A stretch of DNA of 64,000 bases from Eubacteriales bacterium (GTDB lineage: Bacteria; Bacillota; Clostridia; Oscillospirales; Oscillospiraceae). Numbering within the stretch: position 1 is the first letter of the stretch; each line of letters starts with the position of its first letter. Position numbers and translations under genes: made by a program. The notes below the pieces were generated by a model. The model was not told the origin of the DNA, made no database searches, and was given only the letters and a program-made list of their open reading frames with translations. Location of the stretch: assembly GCA_030536255.1 (NCBI GenBank), contig JAUNQI010000004.1, positions 46,210 through 110,209 on the forward strand, written 5' to 3'. This document shows positions 60,674 through 64,000 of the stretch, piece by piece.

Positions 60674-61285
60674 TTGACAATAGCAAACGATACTCATCAG
60701 ATTAATGAGGAGATAGTCGACAGCGAGCTTCGTCTCATTGGAGAGAACGGAGAGCAGCTTGGCATTATGTCTGCGGAAGAGGCACTCAAAATTGCCGAAG
60801 AGCAGGGATTTGATCTTGTCAAGATAGCTCCCAATTCCACCCCTCCTGTCTGCAGAATAATGGACTATGGCAAGTTCAGATTTGAGCAGACGAAAAAGGA
60901 AAAGGAAGCAAAAAAGAATCAGCGTACAATTGAAATCAAGGAGATCCGTATGGGTCCGTCCATCGGGGAGAATGACTTTAACACGAAGCTGAAAAACGGC
61001 ATCAAGTTTTTGCGTGACGGAGACAGGCTTAAGGTTTCAGTCAGATTCCGCGGCAGAGAGATGGCTCATACAGAAATAGGCGTAGAGCTGCTGAATGACT
61101 TCGCAGAAAAGTGTTCCGAAGTGGCAACTCTGGACAAGGCCCCGAAACTTGAAGGAAGAAATATGTCTGTATTCCTTTCTCCAAAGCCGGTGACCCCGCC
61201 GAAAAAGCCCGCAAAGCCCAAGCAGCCGAAGCAGGAGACCGTTGTAGCTCAGGAGAAAGCTCCGGCAGAGGAAACAGCAGAATAA
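60674..61285 (+). CDS. infC: Translation initiation factor IF-3
   Basis: About 203 residues. N-domain 'INEEIVDSELRLIGENGEQL' and 'IAPNSTPPVCRIMDYGKFRF', linker rich in Lys, C-domain 'IKEIRMGPSIGENDFNTK' and 'VSVRFRGREMAHTEIGVEL'; a Lys/Pro/Ala-rich tail extends past the usual end. IF-3 polices start-codon choice and splits ribosomes. The start is unusual: TTG 60674 is only three bases from GGAGG (60666-60670), whereas ATA at 60680 is nine bases away. infC often uses a rare start for self-control, so AUA may be the true one. First of infC-rpmI-rplT. Confidence 0.95.
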   Translation: MTIANDTHQINEEIVDSELRLIGENGEQLGIMSAEEALKIAEEQGFDLVKIAPNSTPPVCRIMDYGKFRFEQTKKEKEAKKNQRTIEIKEIRMGPSIGENDFNTKLKNGIKFLRDGDRLKVSVRFRGREMAHTEIGVELLNDFAEKCSEVATLDKAPKLEGRNMSVFLSPKPVTPPKKPAKPKQPKQETVVAQEKAPAEETAE

Positions 61286-61310
61286 AATATTTATTTAAGG
61301 AGATATTGTT

Positions 61311-61508
61311 ATGCCAAAACTTAAGACACATAGTGGCGCAAAGAAGAGATTCAATCTCACGAAGACCGGTAAGGTAAAACGCGCTCATGCTTTTAAGAGC
61401 CATATTCTCACTAAGAAAGACACCAAGAGATGCCGCCGTCTGCGCAGCGGAGCATATGCGGACGTTACCAACGAGGCTACCATCAGAAAAATGATCCCTT
61501 ATAAATAA
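61311..61508 (+). CDS. rpmI: 50S ribosomal protein L35
   Basis: Small basic 65-residue ribosomal protein, [20 protein letters not shown] with C-terminal '[14 protein letters not shown]', standard for L35. AAGGAGA site before the ATG; between infC and rplT as usual. Confidence 0.98.
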   Translation: MPKLKTHSGAKKRFNLTKTGKVKRAHAFKSHILTKKDTKRCRRLRSGAYADVTNEATIRKMIPYK

Positions 61509-61537
61509 GGGCAGACGTGATATAGGAGGATAATCAA

Positions 61538-61891
61538 ATGGCAAGAGTTAAAGGCGCAATGATGACCCGTAAGCACAGAAATAAAGTTCTGGGTCTGGCA
61601 AAAGGTTACTGGGGAAATAAATCCCGTCATTATAAGATGGCCAATGAGCAGGTCATGAAGTCCGGTCGTTATGCATACATCGGCCGCAAGCTCAAAAAGA
61701 GAGATTTCCGTCAGCTCTGGATCACTCGTATCAGCGCCGGCTGCAAGGCAAACGGCATGAATTATTCTACTTTCATGCATGGCCTCAAGCTCTCCGGAAT
61801 TGATATGAACCGCAAGATGCTCTCTGAAATGGCTATTCATGATCCCGCTGCTTTCACCGCTCTCTGCGAGATGGCAAAGGCTGCAAAGTAA
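61538..61891 (+). CDS. rplT: 50S ribosomal protein L20
   Basis: A 117-residue protein, [20 protein letters not shown], with '[20 protein letters not shown]' and '[20 protein letters not shown]'. It binds 23S rRNA early in assembly and in Firmicutes also represses its own operon by binding the infC leader. AGGAGG site. Confidence 0.98.
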   Translation: MARVKGAMMTRKHRNKVLGLAKGYWGNKSRHYKMANEQVMKSGRYAYIGRKLKKRDFRQLWITRISAGCKANGMNYSTFMHGLKLSGIDMNRKMLSEMAIHDPAAFTALCEMAKAAK

Positions 61892-61910
61892 TTTTATAGT
61901 CTGTTATGAA

Positions 61911-61944
61911 GCGCAGGTCATTATCGGCCTGCGCTCGTTTATTT
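61911..61944 (+). terminator. Terminator of infC-rpmI-rplT
   Basis: Stem GCGCAGGTC / GGCCTGCGC (one G-T pair) followed by TCGTTTATTT, ending just before the next gene. Confidence 0.8.
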
Positions 61945-61954
61945 CGGAGTAAAG

Positions 61955-62788
61955 ATGATGAAAAGAGTAAAATCGTTTCTGTGCTCGCTGCTGTTCTCCG
62001 CTATGCTGGTTGAGTGCGTTCCTTCCGCGTTTGCCGATTATGATTTTGAAACCTACAGTATTGTCAGCGACCTTGTTTATACCTATAAAATGCGTCAGGC
62101 TTCGGCTTATGGAGAGATTTCGGAGCTCCTTTCAGATCTGTCGGAGAAAGACCCGGAGCTCGGGAGTGTCTGGAACAGAATCATGAAATACTGGGAGTAT
62201 GTGGGAAATGACATGACGGTGTTTTATGATGTTCTTCCCGACGGTCTCCCGGAAAACAACAGTTTATGCATTGTTGTTCTTGGATATGCACTGACCTCTG
62301 AGGGAACGATGGCCGATGAGCTGATCGGACGATGCCGGACTGCCCTCGCATGTGCTGAAAAGTATCCGGAAGCCTATATTGCGGTAACTGGCGGAGGAAC
62401 CGCCGGGGGAAGGCATGAAGAAACGGAAGCTGACCTGATGGCGCAATGGTTTATCGATAACGGGATCAGCCCGGACAGGCTGATCATAGAGAACCGTTCC
62501 CTTACCACAGGGGAGAATGCCCAGAGAACGTGTACGATCCTTCTGGATCATTATCCGGAAATAAAGCAGCTTGCCGTAGTTACAAGTGATTATCATATTC
62601 AGCTCGGCTGTCTGGTATTTCAGGAACAGCTCCTGCTGGAATCTTATAAGAGAGAAAGCGAGCCGCTGGAGGTTATTTCAAACGCGGTATACAGGGCTCC
62701 GGACAGCACCGATGAATACAACAGAGTGAATATTCAGGCTTCATATGTATGGAAGCTTGCCGATACGCGGGACGGAGATTTTCAGTAA
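61955..62788 (+). CDS. Exported YdcF-like (DUF218) protein
   Basis: A 277-residue protein with a signal peptide (MMKRVKSFLCSLLFSAMLVE, then PSAFA) and a DUF218 domain from ~105: 'CIVVLGYALTSEGTMADEL', 'YIAVTGGGTAGGRHEETEAD', 'LIIENRSLTTGENAQRT', 'AVVTSDYHIQLGC'. E. coli YdcF binds SAM and SanA affects envelope permeability, so an envelope role is plausible but unproven. The N-terminal ~75 residues after the signal are unassigned. Start by the GGAG site seven bases upstream. Confidence 0.82.
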   Translation: MMKRVKSFLCSLLFSAMLVECVPSAFADYDFETYSIVSDLVYTYKMRQASAYGEISELLSDLSEKDPELGSVWNRIMKYWEYVGNDMTVFYDVLPDGLPENNSLCIVVLGYALTSEGTMADELIGRCRTALACAEKYPEAYIAVTGGGTAGGRHEETEADLMAQWFIDNGISPDRLIIENRSLTTGENAQRTCTILLDHYPEIKQLAVVTSDYHIQLGCLVFQEQLLLESYKRESEPLEVISNAVYRAPDSTDEYNRVNIQASYVWKLADTRDGDFQ

Positions 62789-62876
62789 AGATATCCGGCA
62801 TGGATACGCTTTCTGTAGTGATCTTTTCGGATCTGAAAAAAATAAAAATTTCTGTGAGTGAAATAATAAAAAAGTA

Positions 62877-62905
62877 TTGCAAAATAAGAGCGCATGTGCT
62901 ATATT
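62877..62905 (+). promoter_or_regulatory. tRNA-Gln promoter
   Basis: TTGCAA (62877-62882), 17-base spacer, TATATT (62900-62905), 17 bases before the tRNA. Confidence 0.72.
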
Positions 62906-62922
62906 AATTGAGCTGAAAACAT

Positions 62923-62993
62923 AGCGGGATTGTGTAGGGGTAGCACAGCGGACTCTGACTCCGTATGCGAGGGTTCAAATCCTTCTCCCGCTG
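62923..62993 (+). tRNA. tRNA-Gln (anticodon CTG)
   Basis: Acceptor AGCGGGA/TCCCGCT, anticodon arm GCGGA-CTCTGAC-TCCGT with anticodon CTG, T arm GAGGG-TTCAAAT-CCTTC, discriminator G. CCA is not encoded. Length 71 bases. Confidence 0.93.
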
Positions 62994-63005
62994 CTTTTTC
63001 AAAGG

Positions 63006-63036
63006 GCTCTGAATCAAATCGATTCAGAGCTTTTTG
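63006..63036 (+). terminator. tRNA-Gln terminator
   Basis: Perfect 10-bp stem GCTCTGAATC / GATTCAGAGC with a 5-base loop and TTTTTG. Confidence 0.92.
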
Positions 63037-63096
63037 TATATTTTAAAGTGTGATAAAAATAGCTCGGATATTGTTTTAACAGGAAGGAGACCAATT

Positions 63097-63450
63097 ATGC
63101 AGTTTATTTGTTATCCAAAATGTACGACCTGCCAGAAGGCAAAAAAGTGGCTGGAGGAAAACAGTATCACATTTGACGAGCGGCACATCAAGGAAAATAA
63201 TCCGACAATCGAAGAACTGAAAGCATGGTATAAACAGAGCGGACTGCCGCTGAAAAAGTTTTTTAACACCAGCGGACTTCAATACAAGGCGATGCAGCTC
63301 AAGGATAAGCTGCCGACGATGAGCGAAGACGAGCAGTTTGAGCTGCTGGCAGCTGACGGAATGCTGGTAAAACGCCCGCTGCTGATCGGCGATGACTTTG
63401 TTCTTGCCGGCTTCAAAGAAGCGGATTGGGCAGCTGTTCTGGGAAAGTAA
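63097..63450 (+). CDS. ArsC/Spx-family thioredoxin-fold protein
   Basis: A 117-residue ArsC-like protein with the redox site CTTC (residues 9-12 in MQFICYPKCTTCQKAKKWLE) and the family segments 'FDERHIKENNPTIEELKAWY', 'KRPLLIGDDFVLAGFKEADW'. Relatives include Spx regulators and ArsC-type reductases; the Arg/RPxxR arsenate residues are only partly present ('KRPLL'), so arsenate reduction is uncertain. ATG 63097 has AAGGAGA in front; the frame opens at 63034 in the tRNA terminator. Single gene. Confidence 0.88.
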   Translation: MQFICYPKCTTCQKAKKWLEENSITFDERHIKENNPTIEELKAWYKQSGLPLKKFFNTSGLQYKAMQLKDKLPTMSEDEQFELLAADGMLVKRPLLIGDDFVLAGFKEADWAAVLGK

Positions 63451-63658
63451 GACATTAAACTGAGCAAAACGCTGGACTTACTAGGAAGCGGAGTAAGGTG
63501 AAAAACGAATAGCGAGTTGCTGTTTTGTGTGTTGCATAGAGAAAAATATAGCGGGATAATTTGGGTTATTATTTTGTTTTTATGTAACCTTTTTGTTGTG
63601 GACTTTATCTGGAATTTCGATATAATAGCTCCCGTAAAATAAATCTCCGGAGGAAAGT

Positions 63659-63826
63659 ATGCAGCCGATCAGAGAAGCAAAACAGCAGGAATATGTTAAG
63701 CCGACCAGAGAGAGCCTGTACAGAAGACAGAAAGAGATTCTTGAAACTTTCCTTTCTCACGGCGCAATATCTGAGGCGCAGTTTCAGCAAAGCCTCAGGG
63801 ATCTTACATTAAAAATGGGGATGTAA
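63659..63826 (+). CDS. 55-residue protein, unknown
   Basis: Small charged helical protein starting MQPIREAKQQEYVKPTRESL and ending DLTLKMGM, with an excellent AGGAGGAAAG ribosome site, a TATAAT at 63621 upstream and a strong terminator behind it. These signals support a real gene despite its size. No domain recognised; the basic, Gln/Glu-rich composition would suit a small nucleic-acid- or protein-binding helical hairpin, which is inference. The 200 bases before it (63451-63658) hold no gene I can see. Confidence 0.7.
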   Translation: MQPIREAKQQEYVKPTRESLYRRQKEILETFLSHGAISEAQFQQSLRDLTLKMGM

Positions 63827-63848
63827 GGGAACTGTGAAGTTTCCGTAA

Positions 63849-63890
63849 AATATACCGGAGATCAGTAACACGATTTCCGGTATATTTTTA
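63849..63890 (+). terminator. Terminator of the 55-residue protein gene
   Basis: Arms AATATACCGGA / TCCGGTATATT (63849-63859 and 63876-63886) with a TTTTTAT end. Confidence 0.82.
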
Positions 63891-63902
63891 TACAGAATAA
63901 AT

Positions 63903-63936
63903 TCAGGAGGCACTCAAATAATGAGCGGCCTCCTGA
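63903..63936 (-). terminator. Hairpin, probable minus-strand terminator of a gene beyond the window
   Basis: Nine-base arms TCAGGAGGC / GCCTCCTGA with a further CTCA/TGAG inside; on the minus strand the flank reads ATTTATTC. It hides an AGGAGG sequence. Confidence 0.5.
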
Positions 63937-64000
63937 GTTCTATCTGGTATTCGTATGAATAGGCTGACGAATGATTTGATTATAATTCCTCGCTGAGAAG

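Noticed and set aside
63921..63962. 13-codon leader peptide behind AGGAGG near the window end
   Set aside because: The ribosome-like site is one arm of a perfect hairpin that fits a minus-strand terminator better, and no downstream gene is visible to regulate.

Overview
The window looks like a chromosomal piece of a moderately low-G+C anaerobic Firmicute, probably a gut-type clostridium (Oscillospiraceae or a relative). The basis is gene content: NfnAB-type flavin/iron-sulfur oxidoreductase, a 2[4Fe-4S] ferredoxin, a DUF711/ACT pair, DnaD/DnaI-like replication proteins, mreCD plus PBP2, an ECF module, a ClpE-like unfoldase, strong AGGAGG ribosome sites and TTGACA/TATAAT promoters. No 16S rRNA is present, so the rank below class is inference.

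Region by region. 1-9.1 kb: a D-2-hydroxyacid dehydrogenase converging on DUF711+ACT; a minus-strand ABC importer (ATPase, fused permease, binding protein); and a separate SIS-isomerase/glycerol-1-phosphate-dehydrogenase-like pair. 9.15-15.30 kb: a visibly G+C-richer 6.1-kb island bounded by a 20-bp direct repeat of the 3' end of tRNA-Val(GAC). It has one promoter, a cobalamin riboswitch with a terminator, and a minus-strand B12 operon. The BtuFCD-like transporter, cobU, a short cobU paralogue and a Cys-rich protein are open, while cobD, cobT, cobS and cobC survive only as internally deleted remnants. 15.4-25.8 kb: a HExxH membrane protein, a sortase-type surface protein, MalY/PatB, TrmN6, ferredoxin, tRNA-Ser, a repeat-bearing PpiC lipoprotein, an E2-like acyltransferase, and DnaI/DnaD-like proteins. 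25.9-37.8 kb: a long plus-strand run of U32 peptidase, mreC, mreD, PBP2, mgsA, hisS, aspS, a YD-repeat lipoprotein, a glycosyltransferase and an epimerase. 37.9-48 kb: divergent HTH protein and UvrD-like helicase with apparently leaderless promoters, a ROK-like kinase, glyA, nfnAB, a PHP phosphatase and RarD. 48-52.3 kb: three exported proteins, the last of which looks like a circularly permuted solute-binding protein. 52.4-64 kb: rRNA-type methyltransferase, ecfA1-ecfA2-ecfT, truA, CvpA, ClpE-like, deoC, infC-rpmI-rplT with a leader, a YdcF-like protein, tRNA-Gln, an ArsC/Spx-like protein and a 55-residue protein.

The strongest leads are the decaying tRNA-borne B12 island (apparently shifting from corrinoid remodelling to plain cobalamin import), the permuted binding protein, the shared-operator leaderless promoter pair at 38.5 kb, and several enzymes lacking a canonical catalytic residue. 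All calls come from reading the sequence; no database search was run.
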